Below are positions 9,601 to 19,987 of a stretch of 64,000 nt of DNA, one piece after another; positions within the stretch are counted from its first letter, which is position 1, and each line of letters starts with the position of its first letter. Source of the stretch: Candidatus Cloacimonadota bacterium (GTDB lineage: Bacteria; Cloacimonadota; Cloacimonadia; Cloacimonadales; TCS61); assembly GCA_030600585.1 (NCBI GenBank), contig JAUVLU010000005.1:1-64000 (forward strand), given 5' to 3'. The translations under genes and the position numbers were made by a program. A model generated the notes under the pieces. The model saw only the letters and a list, made by a program, of their open reading frames with translations, had not been told where the DNA came from and did no database searches.

Positions 9601-10029
9601 CTAAGCTCCTACTTCTATTAAGACTTCACCTTCCTGTACGGAAGCACCCTCTTTTACATGGATTTTTTTAATTATGCCTGTAGCAGTGGAAGCAATCTCA
9701 GATTCCATTTTCATAGCTTCCAATATAAGCACCGGATCTCCGGCATTTACATTGTCACCCTTTTCAACAAGTATCCGCAGAACTAAACCCGGAATAGGAG
9801 CAAGAACAGATCCGGCAGTAGTGACAACAGGTTTAGAAGGTGTTTTTACTACATCAAGTGCCGGTTGTGTTTTCGGTGAACGAACTATTTCCGTTTTCCT
9901 GCGGTCTGTTTTTTCCAATTCTATTTCATAATCGATTCCATTTACTTCAACAACGACTTGGAAATTCTTATATTTCTTGATCCTTGCATCGTATTTTTCA
10001 CCGTTTATTTTCATTTTATATGTTTTCAT
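9601..10029 (-). CDS. Biotin carboxyl carrier subunit of the Na+ decarboxylase
   Basis: 142-residue biotin carrier that shuttles CO2 from the carboxyltransferase to the membrane pump. The C-terminal biotinyl domain contains the biotinylation site EAMKMES with the lysine near residue 108, and ends in EGEVLIEVGA. The N-terminal half has a small beta domain (MKTYKMKINGEKYDARI) joined by a linker with Pro/Ala/Val residues. Its start overlaps the stop of the OadG-like gene by one base (TAATG). Equivalent to MmdC/GcdC. Confidence 0.94.
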   Translation of the reverse strand: MKTYKMKINGEKYDARIKKYKNFQVVVEVNGIDYEIELEKTDRRKTEIVRSPKTQPALDVVKTPSKPVVTTAGSVLAPIPGLVLRILVEKGDNVNAGDPVLILEAMKMESEIASTATGIIKKIHVKEGASVQEGEVLIEVGA

Positions 10030-10592
10030 TAATTACCCCTTCTTCTATTTTCTACCATTCCGGCAGCTTGCCACATACTTATTGGTTGTCTTTTCCATGT
10101 CAGATCGATCTTATCCTTTTCTTCAGCGTCATGCAGAAACATCGCAGTGATAGCTGCAACTACTCCATTACTGCTGATATGATCTTTTGGAGCTGAAACT
10201 TTTCCGATAGAAGTTTGCACTACAGATATTTTCTTTTTCTTGGGACTACCAATATGCTGCAATGAGTTTATTATTATACCGGTAATGAAAAGACTGACAA
10301 ATACAATGCCCATTCCCACAAAGATAATACCTGTATAAAATGAAGTCTTGTTCTTGTGATATTCCGCAATTGCTTTATCCAGGTTTTCATTGGAAATTTC
10401 AAGTTCCTGCATACTGACGTTAAACTCTATTTGATCATCAAGCTTGAGATATTGCACTATTTTCTTAACTGGGATATTGGTATGCGTGGATATCTCAAAT
10501 AAAGTTGTGCCGGGAGGAAAATTGAATTTCTGTTCCTTGGCAAAACAAGTTACAGTAAAAACTATAATTAGCAAAAATAATATTTTTTTCAT
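10029..10592 (-). CDS. OadG-like small membrane subunit with an N-terminal exported extension
   Basis: The C-terminal part fits the OadG/MmdD gamma-delta family: one membrane helix (about residues 86-110, FVGMGIVFVSLFITGIIINSL), a Lys-rich cytoplasmic stretch, then a short amphipathic segment with VVAAITAMFLHDAEE and a basic C-terminus (MWQAAGMVENRRR). Such subunits assemble the carboxyltransferase onto the pump. Unlike classic OadG (about 80-120 residues), this one starts with a signal-peptide-like segment (MKKILFLLIIVFTVTCFA) and about 60 extra residues with FPPGTTLFEISTHTNIPVKK. The extension resembles small helical modules of the form LxEIxxxTxIPxxKIxxxL; its role is unknown. Confidence 0.8.
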   Translation of the reverse strand: MKKILFLLIIVFTVTCFAKEQKFNFPPGTTLFEISTHTNIPVKKIVQYLKLDDQIEFNVSMQELEISNENLDKAIAEYHKNKTSFYTGIIFVGMGIVFVSLFITGIIINSLQHIGSPKKKKISVVQTSIGKVSAPKDHISSNGVVAAITAMFLHDAEEKDKIDLTWKRQPISMWQAAGMVENRRRGN

Positions 10593-10601
10593 AATTATTT
10601 C

Positions 10602-12152
10602 CTAAAGTGGGATATTACCGTGTTTTTTGGGTGGATTGGAAACTCGTTTTGTAGCCAGCATTTCCATAGAACGGATTATGCGGAAACGTGTTGCAGCCGG
10701 TTCGATGATATCGTCTATATAACCTTTTTTTGCAGCAACATAAGGATTTGCAAATTTATCTCTATATTCTTTCTCTTTCTCATCTGCCATTTTAACCGGA
10801 TCATCTGAATCATTCACTTCTTTTCGGAACACGATTTCCACTGCACCTTTGGGTCCCATTACTGCAATTTCGGCTGTGGGCCAGGCATAAACAATATCTG
10901 CACCCATACTGCTGCTGTTCATCACACAATAAGCTCCGCCGTATGCTTTACGAATTATAACTGTGATCTTGGGAACTGTTGCCTCAGCAAATGCATAAAG
11001 AATTTTCGCACCATGACGGATTATCCCGTTTTGTTCCTGATTACTGCCCGGCAGGAAACCAGGTACATCTTCAAGTACGACCAGCGGAACATTGAATGCA
11101 TCACAAAAGCGGATAAAACGCGCAGCTTTAACAGAGGCATTGATATCCAGCACTCCGGCAAGAATCTTTGGCTGATTGGCAATAATTCCAACGCTATGCC
11201 CGTTCATTCTGGCAAATCCAACCACAATATTCTGGGCATAATTTCTGGATGTTTCTAAAAATTCTTTATTATCTACAATACTGTTAATTACATCTAAAAT
11301 ATCGTATGGTTTATGTGGATTATCGGGAATTATGGAATTAAGCTCTTCGCAGTATCTATCTATAGAATCATTGGGTGCAATGTAAGGAGGAGTTTCCATA
11401 TTATTAGAAGGAAGATAGCTTACAAGCCTTTGAATGAGAAACAGTGTTTCTTCCTCATTATCGCTAACGAAATGAGCAACACCGCTTTTGCTTACGTGCA
11501 TCATCGCTCCGCCAAGTTGCTCGGTTGTAACATCCTCATTTAGAACTGTTTTCACAACTTTGGGTCCGGTAACGAACATATAGCTCGTCTGCTTATTCAT
11601 AAATATGAAATCCGTGATAGCCGGAGAATAGACAGCACCGCCGGCGCAAGGTCCCATAATTGCAGTGATCTGCGGAATTACACCGGAAGCACGAACATTA
11701 CGCAGGAATATTTCTGCATAACCAGCCAAGGCATCCACACCTTCCTGAACCCGCGCACCACCGGAATCATTAAGACCAATAACCGGTGCTCCCACTTTCA
11801 TTGCCATATCCATAACTTTACAAATTTTATCTGAATGTGTTTTAGAAAGTGAACCGCCGGTAACTGTGAAATCCTGTGCGTAAATATAGATAATTCTGCC
11901 GGCTATTGTTGCACAGCCGGTAACTACTCCGTCACCCATGATCTTGGGTTTCTTATCCATATCAAAATCTGTACAGCGATGTTCAATAAACATGTCAAAT
12001 TCTTCAAAACTATCTTCATCAACCAGGATCTTGATCCTTTCGCGAGCTGTCAGCTTCCCTTTGGAATGCTGAATTTCAATTCGTTTTTCTCCACCACCGA
12101 GCTTTGCTTTTTCTCTTCTTTTCCGGAGTTTAGAAATTTTTTCTTGTACCAT
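10602..12152 (-). CDS. mmdA: Acyl-CoA carboxyltransferase subunit (methylmalonyl-CoA decarboxylase alpha / propionyl-CoA carboxylase beta type)
   Basis: Transfers carboxyl from an acyl-CoA to biotin. 516 residues from the ATG at 12152 ([21 protein letters not shown]), with GGAG six nt upstream; the longer frame starting at 12197 has no ribosome site. The two crotonase-like carboxyltransferase halves show the oxyanion-hole motifs GGARVQEG with [13 protein letters not shown], and the second half DVPGFLPG with [10 protein letters not shown]. First gene of the operon with OadG-like, biotin carrier and beta pump, so it works as a sodium-pumping decarboxylase. Methylmalonyl-CoA is the most likely substrate by family resemblance; substrate is not proven by sequence. 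Confidence 0.92.
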   Translation of the reverse strand: MVQEKISKLRKRREKAKLGGGEKRIEIQHSKGKLTARERIKILVDEDSFEEFDMFIEHRCTDFDMDKKPKIMGDGVVTGCATIAGRIIYIYAQDFTVTGGSLSKTHSDKICKVMDMAMKVGAPVIGLNDSGGARVQEGVDALAGYAEIFLRNVRASGVIPQITAIMGPCAGGAVYSPAITDFIFMNKQTSYMFVTGPKVVKTVLNEDVTTEQLGGAMMHVSKSGVAHFVSDNEEETLFLIQRLVSYLPSNNMETPPYIAPNDSIDRYCEELNSIIPDNPHKPYDILDVINSIVDNKEFLETSRNYAQNIVVGFARMNGHSVGIIANQPKILAGVLDINASVKAARFIRFCDAFNVPLVVLEDVPGFLPGSNQEQNGIIRHGAKILYAFAEATVPKITVIIRKAYGGAYCVMNSSSMGADIVYAWPTAEIAVMGPKGAVEIVFRKEVNDSDDPVKMADEKEKEYRDKFANPYVAAKKGYIDDIIEPAATRFRIIRSMEMLATKRVSNPPKKHGNIPL

Positions 12153-12385
12153 CATTCTCTCCAAATTACAATTAATATCAATATTTATGACCTGCATATT
12201 TAAAATGTAATAGTAGTCAATAATATTATAAAAAAGATTGAGAAAAACATTTCGGAAAGAATGAATCTAATTCAATATTTATAAGTAGTATATATTAATT
12301 ATTCTTGACAGTCAATTATCAATTTAAAAATATTTACACGCTTAATTAATTTTTACACGAAATTTATTGTAAAGGATTAAAAAAA

Positions 12386-13762
12386 ATGGTAAAGGTCAAA
12401 GACAGACTTCCTAATTTTAAAGAGATGAAACTGAATGCATTTACACTTATTTTCGAAAGTGATCTTGAACAAAGTTTTATTAAAGATTATTATAAAAAAT
12501 CTATCTACCAGGTTCGTGTTTCGTTCTTTCTCGCTGTTTTACTATACGGTTTCTTCGGGTTATTGGATATACATCTTGTTTCTGAAATGCGCAACTTGAT
12601 ATGGCTTATCAGGTTTTCCGTAATTGTTCCGATCGGATTACTGGTTATTGTAACTTCCTATGCAAAGGATTTTGATAAATACCGTGATATTACCATGTCA
12701 TTTACGATGATCCTGTTCGCTATCGGGATTTTACTTATGACCATTATTTCACCCAAGCCGGTAGATTTTGCCTATTATTCGATCTTGATGGTTACATTTG
12801 TTTTCGTGTACACATTCATAGGTATCCGTTTCGTTTCGGCAACTCTTACCGGAATCATTATATTTCTTTGTTATGAGATCACAGCGATAGCTATTATAGA
12901 TACACCAATGGCAATTGTGGCAAAAAACAACTTCATTTTTATAAGCACAAATGTTGTGGGAATGTTTGCAGCATACAGCATAGAATTCTATGCTCGCCGT
13001 GATTTCTTCATTAATAAAATGTTGGAAAACGATCAGTATAAAATGTCTAAACTGAACGAAGAATTAGAAGAGCAGGTCAAGGAACAAACAGCAACACTTG
13101 TAGATACCAATAAAGGGCTTATCAAAGAAATAAAATTCAGAGAAAAAGTGGAAAAAGAACTGCTTTCTACAAATGTAAAATTGAACAAACTGCTTAACGA
13201 TACTGTAACCGGACTTGTCTCTGCTATCGAATATAGAGATCCTTATACTGCCGGACACCAAAGACGGGTCACCCAACTGGCAGTAGCTATTGCCCAGAAA
13301 ATGGGACTTTCCAAAGATGAACTGGACTGCATCCGTATTGCTTCTATGATACACGATATAGGGAAAATAAATATTCCTGTAGAAATTCTTAGTAAACCGG
13401 GTAGTATTAACCAGTATGAACTTGAATTGATGCAGAATCACCCGCAAGCAGGTTATGATATTTTAAAAGAGATCGATTTCCCATGGCCTGTTGCAAAAAC
13501 TGTTCTACAGCATCATGAACGTTTAGATGGTTCCGGTTATCCAAATAAGTTAAAAGGTGATGATATTCTCCTCGAAGCAAGAGTTATCTATGTTGCGGAT
13601 GTTGTGGAAGCCATGTCTTCTCACCGACCCTACCGACCTGCTCTGGGAATCATAAAAGCATTGGAAGAATTAGAAAAGAATAAAGGAATACTCTATAATG
13701 AGAATATTGTGGATACCTGTATAAAACTATTTCGTGAAGATAAATTTGTATTTGTAAAATAG
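12386..13762 (+). CDS. Membrane-anchored HD-GYP domain phosphohydrolase
   Basis: Probable c-di-GMP phosphodiesterase or related HD-type signalling hydrolase. 458 residues: six to seven membrane segments (about 45-205), a coiled coil (about 215-265), then HD-GYP. Metal and signature residues are visible: HQRRV near the domain start, SMIHDIGK, QNHPQAGYDIL, QHHERLDGSGYP, and ARVIYVADVVEAMSSHRPYRPALG. The GYP triad is present as GSGYP. AAGGAT lies upstream of the ATG. Divergently oriented to the decarboxylase operon with a 233-bp AT-rich gap between start codons. Ligand of the membrane sensor part is unknown. Confidence 0.9.
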   Translation: MVKVKDRLPNFKEMKLNAFTLIFESDLEQSFIKDYYKKSIYQVRVSFFLAVLLYGFFGLLDIHLVSEMRNLIWLIRFSVIVPIGLLVIVTSYAKDFDKYRDITMSFTMILFAIGILLMTIISPKPVDFAYYSILMVTFVFVYTFIGIRFVSATLTGIIIFLCYEITAIAIIDTPMAIVAKNNFIFISTNVVGMFAAYSIEFYARRDFFINKMLENDQYKMSKLNEELEEQVKEQTATLVDTNKGLIKEIKFREKVEKELLSTNVKLNKLLNDTVTGLVSAIEYRDPYTAGHQRRVTQLAVAIAQKMGLSKDELDCIRIASMIHDIGKINIPVEILSKPGSINQYELELMQNHPQAGYDILKEIDFPWPVAKTVLQHHERLDGSGYPNKLKGDDILLEARVIYVADVVEAMSSHRPYRPALGIIKALEELEKNKGILYNENIVDTCIKLFREDKFVFVK

Positions 13763-13812
13763 AACAACTATCTTTTAAAGTATTCCAAAGAAAAACTTGG
13801 GAACAAAAAATC

Positions 13813-13846
13813 AAAATTGTCATCCCCGACTTGAACGGGGATCTAC
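13813..13846. repeat. GTCATCCCCGAC hairpin repeat, copy 1
   Basis: AAATTGTCATCCCCGACTTG then AACGGGGATCTAC; CCCCG pairs with CGGGG. The same 30-bp phrase with altered arms is at 25785-25816. In both places it follows a stretch containing TTGGGAACAAAAA or TTGGAAACAAGAAA and lies between converging genes. Confidence 0.6.
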
Positions 13847-13922
13847 CTTATCTGCATAATTTCAGCAACAAATTCAACTTGTTTACGAATTCTTTTTCCC
13901 GCCACGGAGTGTCGGGCTACTA

Positions 13923-14534
13923 TTATTTTGCCAGCCACTCAGCACTTATCATTGTTTTATCATTTTCTTTAACTTTACCTGTAAAAATACTTCCCTTGTT
14001 AACAATACCAACACCTTCAGGTGTTCCCGTCATAATTATATCACCGTCATTCAAGCTCATGAACGTAAGTAATTCAGATAGGATTGCCCCGGGTTTATAA
14101 ATCATTAGATCAATATTACCGGATTGAACATTTTTTCCATTGATACTCAATTCAACAGAAAAATTCCGGTTGATGTCAGCTATCTCAACAAAATTACTGA
14201 ATACGGCTGAACCATCAAACGCCTTGGCGCGTTCCCAAGGAAGCCCTTTAGATTTCAGTTTGCTTTGCAGTTCCCTTTTTGTGAGATCCAGTCCAAAACC
14301 AATAGCAGAAAATTTGCCGTCCTCATATACAAAGCATAATTCAGCTTCATAATGAATTTGTTCAATTTGAAATGAATGAAGCTCTCTTGATATTGCGGAA
14401 TTTGGTTTTAGAAAAATGACCATATTTTCAGGAATTTCGTTGTTCAATTCTTTTATGTGTTCAACATAATTCCTTCCCACACAAATTATCTTTGAGGGTG
14501 TAACTTCCCTGTTACCAACAATTATTGTATTCAC
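13923..14534 (-). CDS. Fumarylacetoacetate hydrolase family protein
   Basis: 203-residue single-domain FAH-fold enzyme; members hydrolyse or decarboxylate acylpyruvates and related 2-oxo acids with a divalent metal. Visible family marks are IICVGRNYVEHIKEL near the start, the catalytic stretch EAELCFVYEDG, GFGLDLTKRELQ, WERAKAFDGSAVFS, and the C-terminal GDIIMTGTPEGVG. All are canonical for acylpyruvase/FAHD1-type proteins. Stands alone between converging neighbours. Exact substrate cannot be read from sequence; oxaloacetate decarboxylase activity, known for some relatives, would fit the neighbourhood but is speculative. Confidence 0.88.
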   Translation of the reverse strand: MNTIIVGNREVTPSKIICVGRNYVEHIKELNNEIPENMVIFLKPNSAISRELHSFQIEQIHYEAELCFVYEDGKFSAIGFGLDLTKRELQSKLKSKGLPWERAKAFDGSAVFSNFVEIADINRNFSVELSINGKNVQSGNIDLMIYKPGAILSELLTFMSLNDGDIIMTGTPEGVGIVNKGSIFTGKVKENDKTMISAEWLAK

Positions 14535-14803
14535 ATTATTCTCCGTTAATATTAGTAATTAAAGATCTGATTTTTCTATTTTAATATAAATTTCAATTCA
14601 ATATATACTGTCAAAAGATTTTATACATTTAGTAGATAAATCTAAACTATTCAAATGCCGGCAAAATGTGCTAAAAGATAGAATTTCCCATTTTGCTTCC
14701 CTTTGTTCTTGACACTTAAGATACAGTATTGAATTTTTTTCACAGTTTGAATGAAATAAAGTAGAATAAAATATTATAGGTTCAAAAGGTAAGGTAATAT
14801 AAG

Positions 14804-17170
14804 GTGTTAAATAAAAAATCTCTAACGGAAGCAGACATTCGTACAAAATTTATTACTCCTGCTATTGAACAAGTTGGGTGGGATAAAATCACACAATTCC
14901 GTGAAGAGGTTTATTTCACAGATGGAAGAATAATTGTTCGTGGCAAATTGGTTATGCGTGGTAAACGCAAAAGAGCAGACTACATCCTTTATTATAAACC
15001 AAATATTCCAATTGCAATTATTGAAGCGAAAGACAATAATCATAATATTGGTGATGGTTTACAGCAAGCTATCGAATATGGCGAAATCCTCGATATACCC
15101 TTTATTTATTCTTCCAATGGTGATGGATTTATCGAACATGATAAAACAAAATCTGAAGGTAAAATTGAAGTTGAGCTTTCGTTAGATAATTTTCCCACTC
15201 CACAAGATTTGTGGAATCGATATAAAGAATGGAAAGGGATATCCTCAGAATTTGAGAAACCAATTCTCCAACAATATTTTTATGAAAGAGATGGTAAAGT
15301 ACCAAGATATTATCAACGAGTTGCAATAAACAGAACTGTAGAAGCGATCATAAAAGGACAAAATCGAATTCTTTTAGTTATGGCAACAGGAACGGGTAAA
15401 ACATTTACAGTGTTTCAAATAATCTGGCGATTATGGAAAGCTGGAATAAAGAAAAGAATTCTCTTTTTAGCAGATCGAAATATTCTTATAGATCAAGCAA
15501 GAACAAATGATTTTAAACCATTCGGTGATAAAATCACAAAAGTTAAACATCGGCACATTGATAAATCTTACGAAATATATCTGGCATTATATCAAGGTTT
15601 ATCCGGTAATGAGGACTGGCAAAATATTTATAAACAATTCAGTTCAGATTTTTTTGATTTAGTCATAATTGATGAATGTCATAGGGGAAGCGCAAGAGTT
15701 GATTCTGCTTGGAGAGAAATATTGAAATATTTTTCTTCTGCAACTCAAATTGGAATGACAGCAACCCCCAGAGAAACAAAAGATATTTCCAATATCGAGT
15801 ATTTTGAAGAACCAATTTACATATATTCTCTTAAGCAGGGGATAGAAGATGGTTTTCTGGCTCCATATAAAGTTATTCGGGTTGGAATTGATAGAGATTT
15901 AGAAGGTTACAGACCACCTGAAGGAAAAATTGATAAATATGGATTTGAAGTTGCAGATAGGGAATATAATATATCAGATTATGATAGGAATTTAGTAATT
16001 GATAAAAGAACAGAACTGGTAGCAAAAAGGGTTTCAGATTATTTAAAAAACAATAATAGCCGTTTTGATAAAACAATTCTTTTCTGTGTTGATATTGAAC
16101 ATGCAACTCGAATGCGACAAGCATTGATAAACGAGAATTCAGATTTAGTGAAGAAACACAATAAATATGTAATGAAAATTACTGGAGATGACCAGATTGG
16201 AAAAATGGAACTTGATAATTTCATCGATCCTGCAAGTCGTTTCCCCACTCTAGTAACAACAAGTAAATTGTTAAATACCGGTGTAGATGCTCAAACCTGC
16301 AAATTAATTGTGCTTGATACAAATATAAACAGCATGACTGAATTTAAACAAATTATCGGTCGAGGAACTAGAATTAGAGAAGATTACGATAAACTATATT
16401 TCACAATTATTGATTTCAGAAAAGCTACAAGATTGTTTGCCGATAAAGATTTTGATGGCGATCCTGTAAAAATTAAAGAAATCCCTTCCGAAGTTGATAT
16501 TCCTGTAGAAGAAGACGAAATTAAGACGGAAGACGGTGTTTTAATTGAAGATGAAGAAATTATATTTGGTGATGTATTAAAAGATCTGGATGAAGAAGGC
16601 ATAACAAAACCTCGAAAATATTATCTCGATGATGTAGATGCAAAGATAATTCTGGAAAGAGAATTATATTACGATAAAGACGGAAAATTGATCACAGAAT
16701 CTTTAGTTGATTATTCAAAGAAAAACATAAAACAAAATTATGCGTCATTAAATGATTTCCTTATTAAGTGGAAACAAGCAGAAAAGAAGGAAGCAATTAT
16801 TGATGAATTAAGAGAACAGGGATTGCATATTGATGGTCTTCAAAATGAAGTAGGAAAAGAATTCGACCCGTTTGATTTAATCTGCCATGTTGCTTTTGAT
16901 ATGAAACCATTATCACGCAGAGAAAGAGCAAATAATGTGAAGAAAAGAAATTATTTTGCTAAATATGGAGAACAAGCAAGAGCAGTTCTGAATGCTATGC
17001 TTGATAAATATGCTGACGAAGGAATTAAAAATATAGAAAATATGAAAATTCTATATGTAAATCCTTTCAATGAAATTGGGAATCCATTGGAATTAATAAA
17101 TTCCTTCGGTGGAAAAGGACAATACCTAAAAGCTGTATCTGAACTTGAAAAACAAATTTATGCAATTTAA
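14804..17170 (+). CDS. hsdR: Type I restriction enzyme, endonuclease/translocase subunit HsdR
   Basis: DNA-translocating restriction subunit. 788 residues from a GTG start with AAGG just upstream. The N-terminal nuclease domain (about residues 10-125) has a PD-(D/E)xK pattern (RADYILYYK ... IAIIEAKD). The SF2 helicase core has MATGTGKTF (about residue 193), DECHRG (about 289), GMTATPRE (about 318) and the late motif QIIGRGTRIRED. The C-terminus matches the EcoEI-type R domain (PLSRRERANNV). First gene of an hsdR-hsdM-hsdS operon with 12 and 1 nt gaps. Complete and without frameshift. Confidence 0.95.
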   Translation: MLNKKSLTEADIRTKFITPAIEQVGWDKITQFREEVYFTDGRIIVRGKLVMRGKRKRADYILYYKPNIPIAIIEAKDNNHNIGDGLQQAIEYGEILDIPFIYSSNGDGFIEHDKTKSEGKIEVELSLDNFPTPQDLWNRYKEWKGISSEFEKPILQQYFYERDGKVPRYYQRVAINRTVEAIIKGQNRILLVMATGTGKTFTVFQIIWRLWKAGIKKRILFLADRNILIDQARTNDFKPFGDKITKVKHRHIDKSYEIYLALYQGLSGNEDWQNIYKQFSSDFFDLVIIDECHRGSARVDSAWREILKYFSSATQIGMTATPRETKDISNIEYFEEPIYIYSLKQGIEDGFLAPYKVIRVGIDRDLEGYRPPEGKIDKYGFEVADREYNISDYDRNLVIDKRTELVAKRVSDYLKNNNSRFDKTILFCVDIEHATRMRQALINENSDLVKKHNKYVMKITGDDQIGKMELDNFIDPASRFPTLVTTSKLLNTGVDAQTCKLIVLDTNINSMTEFKQIIGRGTRIREDYDKLYFTIIDFRKATRLFADKDFDGDPVKIKEIPSEVDIPVEEDEIKTEDGVLIEDEEIIFGDVLKDLDEEGITKPRKYYLDDVDAKIILERELYYDKDGKLITESLVDYSKKNIKQNYASLNDFLIKWKQAEKKEAIIDELREQGLHIDGLQNEVGKEFDPFDLICHVAFDMKPLSRRERANNVKKRNYFAKYGEQARAVLNAMLDKYADEGIKNIENMKILYVNPFNEIGNPLELINSFGGKGQYLKAVSELEKQIYAI

Positions 17171-17182
17171 TTAGGAGATAGA

Positions 17183-18604
17183 ATGCCAATTTCTAATGTT
17201 GTAAAATCAATTCAAAATATAATGCGAAAAGATGACGGAGTTGATGGAGATGCTCAAAGAATTTCCCAACTTTGCTGGATGTTGTTTTTGAGAATTTACG
17301 ATACACAAGAACAAGAATGGGAACAAATCGAAGAAAACTATATAAATATTATACCAAAGAAATTTCAATGGAGAGATTGGGCAGAAGATTCCGAAGGAAT
17401 AACCGGAGATGAACTTTTAAATTTTGTTAACAATCATCTTTTCCCGGAATTCAAAAACTGGCAATTAGATGAAACTTCCGATCCTAGAAAATTCACCGTA
17501 AAAAATGTTTTTGAAGATTCTTATAATTATATGAAATCCGGAACTTTGATAAGACAGGTTATCAACAAAATTAATGAAATAGATTTTGTTAACCAAAAAG
17601 AAAGACATCTTTTTAATGATATTTATGAGAAAATTTTGAAAAACTTGCAAAGCGCAGGAAACGCTGGAGAATTTTATACTCCCCGAGCAGTTACTCAATT
17701 CATTGTAGATATGATAAATCCACAACTGGGAGAAACCATTTTAGATCCGGCTTGTGGAACAGGGGGATTTTTAGTTTGCACTCTAGAAAACCTGAAAAAG
17801 CAGCTTTCCAATATTAACGATGTAAAACAACTCCAGAAATCCATAAAAGGAATAGAAATTAAATCTCTTCCTCACATGCTTGCAGTTACCAATATGATCT
17901 TGCATGGTTTTGATGTTCCCGATATTAAACACGATAATTCACTGGCAAAAAAAGTTACTGACTACAAGGCAAAAGAAAAAGTTAATATTGTAATAACCAA
18001 TCCTCCTTTTGGCGGTACCATAAAAGACGGAATAGAAATGAATTTTCCATCTACTCTTCGAACTAAAGAAACTGCTGATCTTTTCCTTATCTTGATCATG
18101 CATATTCTTAAACCTGGCGGCAGATGTGGAATGGTTCTTCCTGACGGATTTTTGTTTGGAGAGGGCGTAAAAACCAGGATTAAGGAAAAACTGCTTTCAG
18201 AGTTTAACCTGCATACAATAGTTCGTTTGCCGAATGGTGTCTTCGCACCTTATACAGGAATAAATACGAACCTCTTATTTTTTGAAAAAGGAATTCCAAC
18301 TCAAGAAATTTGGTTCTTTGAACATCCTTTACCGGATGGTTATAAAAATTATACAAAAACTAAACCAATTAGAATCAGTGAATTTAAACTTGAAAAAGAA
18401 TGGTGGAACAATAGAAAAGAAACCGAATGTTCCTGGAAAGTAACAATTGAAGAGATAAAAGAAAAAAACTATAATTTGGATTCAAAAAATCCTTCGATAA
18501 TTAAGGAAGAAAAAGAATATAATTCCAATGAACTTATTAACAAAATTAACGAAAAACTTGTTTTCGCAAAACAGCTTTTGGAACATATAAAGAGTAATAT
18601 CTAA
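17183..18604 (+). CDS. hsdM: Type I restriction-modification system, N6-adenine methyltransferase HsdM
   Basis: 473 residues. The N-terminal helical domain (about 10-130) recognises HsdS. The methyltransferase domain contains SAM motif I DPACGTGGF (188-196) and catalytic NPPF (273-276), followed by GGRCGMVLPDGFLFG, all typical of HsdM. GGAG precedes the ATG. The hsdS start follows the stop after a single base, so the two should be co-translated. Confidence 0.96.
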   Translation: MPISNVVKSIQNIMRKDDGVDGDAQRISQLCWMLFLRIYDTQEQEWEQIEENYINIIPKKFQWRDWAEDSEGITGDELLNFVNNHLFPEFKNWQLDETSDPRKFTVKNVFEDSYNYMKSGTLIRQVINKINEIDFVNQKERHLFNDIYEKILKNLQSAGNAGEFYTPRAVTQFIVDMINPQLGETILDPACGTGGFLVCTLENLKKQLSNINDVKQLQKSIKGIEIKSLPHMLAVTNMILHGFDVPDIKHDNSLAKKVTDYKAKEKVNIVITNPPFGGTIKDGIEMNFPSTLRTKETADLFLILIMHILKPGGRCGMVLPDGFLFGEGVKTRIKEKLLSEFNLHTIVRLPNGVFAPYTGINTNLLFFEKGIPTQEIWFFEHPLPDGYKNYTKTKPIRISEFKLEKEWWNNRKETECSWKVTIEEIKEKNYNLDSKNPSIIKEEKEYNSNELINKINEKLVFAKQLLEHIKSNI

Positions 18605-18605
18605 T

Positions 18606-19937
18606 ATGAATTGGAATAGGAAAAAAATATCTTTCTTTTTAAAAGAAAGACCTGACCGTTTTAAGCCTGAAGAAGCAAATGAGATGAATCTTAAAAGATT
18701 AGAAAAAATCGATTTTAGTGGAAATATGCATATCATTGAAAACAAACCAACAAAAACTGGCATGATTCTTATTAAAAAAGGAGATTTAGTAATATCTGGA
18801 ATTAATGTTGAGAAAGGGGCAGTTGCTGTTTATACTGGTGAAGATGATTTGTTAGCAACTATTCATTATTCTTCTTATGAGTTTGATGAAAACCAAATAA
18901 ATATTGGATATTTCAAATGGTTTTTAAAAAGCAAGAATTTTCATGATGTGTTATTAACGCAAACAAAAGGTGGTATTAAAACTGAATTAAAACCGAAGAA
19001 ATTTTTGCCGTTAGAGATATTGTTACCAAGAATTGATGAACAAAAAAAAATCCTTAATAAAATCAATGATGTGATAGATGAAATAAATGATGTAATTAAC
19101 TCATTTAATAATGTTGAAGATTTTGTTAATAAACTCTGCCAATCCATCCTGCAGGAAGCTGTGAAGGGAAAACTTACTGCAGACTGGCGAAAAGAAAATC
19201 CGGATGTAGAGATTGCATCTGAACTGCTCAAACGCATAAAAACAGAAAAAGAAAAACTGATTAAAGAGAAAAAAATAAAGAAACAAAAACCACTACCACT
19301 AATAACCAAAGATGAAATCCCTTTTGAATTACCAGAAGGTTGGATTTGGTGCAGGTTGGGGGAGATTCAATCCCATCTAGAATATGGTACTTCCGTAAAA
19401 TCTGAAACTGATGGTGAGATTCCAGTTTTTTCGATGGGACATATTTTAAATGGTAAACTTGTTTATAGAAACTTTAAATATACTACTATAGCCAATAAAG
19501 ATATTCCAAGACTATACTTGTATAATAACGATATATTATTTAACAGAACAAATAGTTGGGAGCTAGTTGGCAAGTCCGCTTTATTTAATGATGAAAATAA
19601 TAAATATTCATTTGCCTCGTATTTAATAAGAATTCGTTTTTTATTTGTTTCATCAATATTTATGAATTTTGTGCTAAATTCAATTTATTTTAGAAAGTCC
19701 CAAATTGAGCCACAAATCATAAAACAATGCGGGCAGGCGAATTTTAATGGAACAAAATTAAAGAATACTTTTATTCCTTTACCTCCACTCCAAGAACAAC
19801 TACAAATCGTAGAAAAAGTAGATAAATTAATGCATCTTTGTGATGAGTTAGAAGATAATGTCAAACAAGCAAAAGAATACAGTGGGCAATTGATGGAAGC
19901 AATGTTGAGGGAGGCGTTTGATGGGGAAAAGAAATAA
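18606..19937 (+). CDS. hsdS: Type I restriction-modification system, specificity subunit HsdS
   Basis: 443 residues with two target-recognition domains (about 1-150 and 240-385) separated and followed by helical spacers. The central conserved region reads SILQEAVKGKLTADWR and continues into PELPEGWIW-like FELPEGWIWCRLGEI, the standard start of the second recognition domain. The C-terminal spacer has LPPLQEQLQIVEKVDKLM and EAMLREAFDGE. An A9 run at 19042-19050 lies in the first spacer and would be a slip site. DNA target cannot be predicted from sequence alone. Confidence 0.94.
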   Translation: MNWNRKKISFFLKERPDRFKPEEANEMNLKRLEKIDFSGNMHIIENKPTKTGMILIKKGDLVISGINVEKGAVAVYTGEDDLLATIHYSSYEFDENQINIGYFKWFLKSKNFHDVLLTQTKGGIKTELKPKKFLPLEILLPRIDEQKKILNKINDVIDEINDVINSFNNVEDFVNKLCQSILQEAVKGKLTADWRKENPDVEIASELLKRIKTEKEKLIKEKKIKKQKPLPLITKDEIPFELPEGWIWCRLGEIQSHLEYGTSVKSETDGEIPVFSMGHILNGKLVYRNFKYTTIANKDIPRLYLYNNDILFNRTNSWELVGKSALFNDENNKYSFASYLIRIRFLFVSSIFMNFVLNSIYFRKSQIEPQIIKQCGQANFNGTKLKNTFIPLPPLQEQLQIVEKVDKLMHLCDELEDNVKQAKEYSGQLMEAMLREAFDGEKK

Positions 19938-19987
19938 ATGATTGACTTATTTTTCCAAAAATAAAATATTCATTTTGGAGAAAGGAA

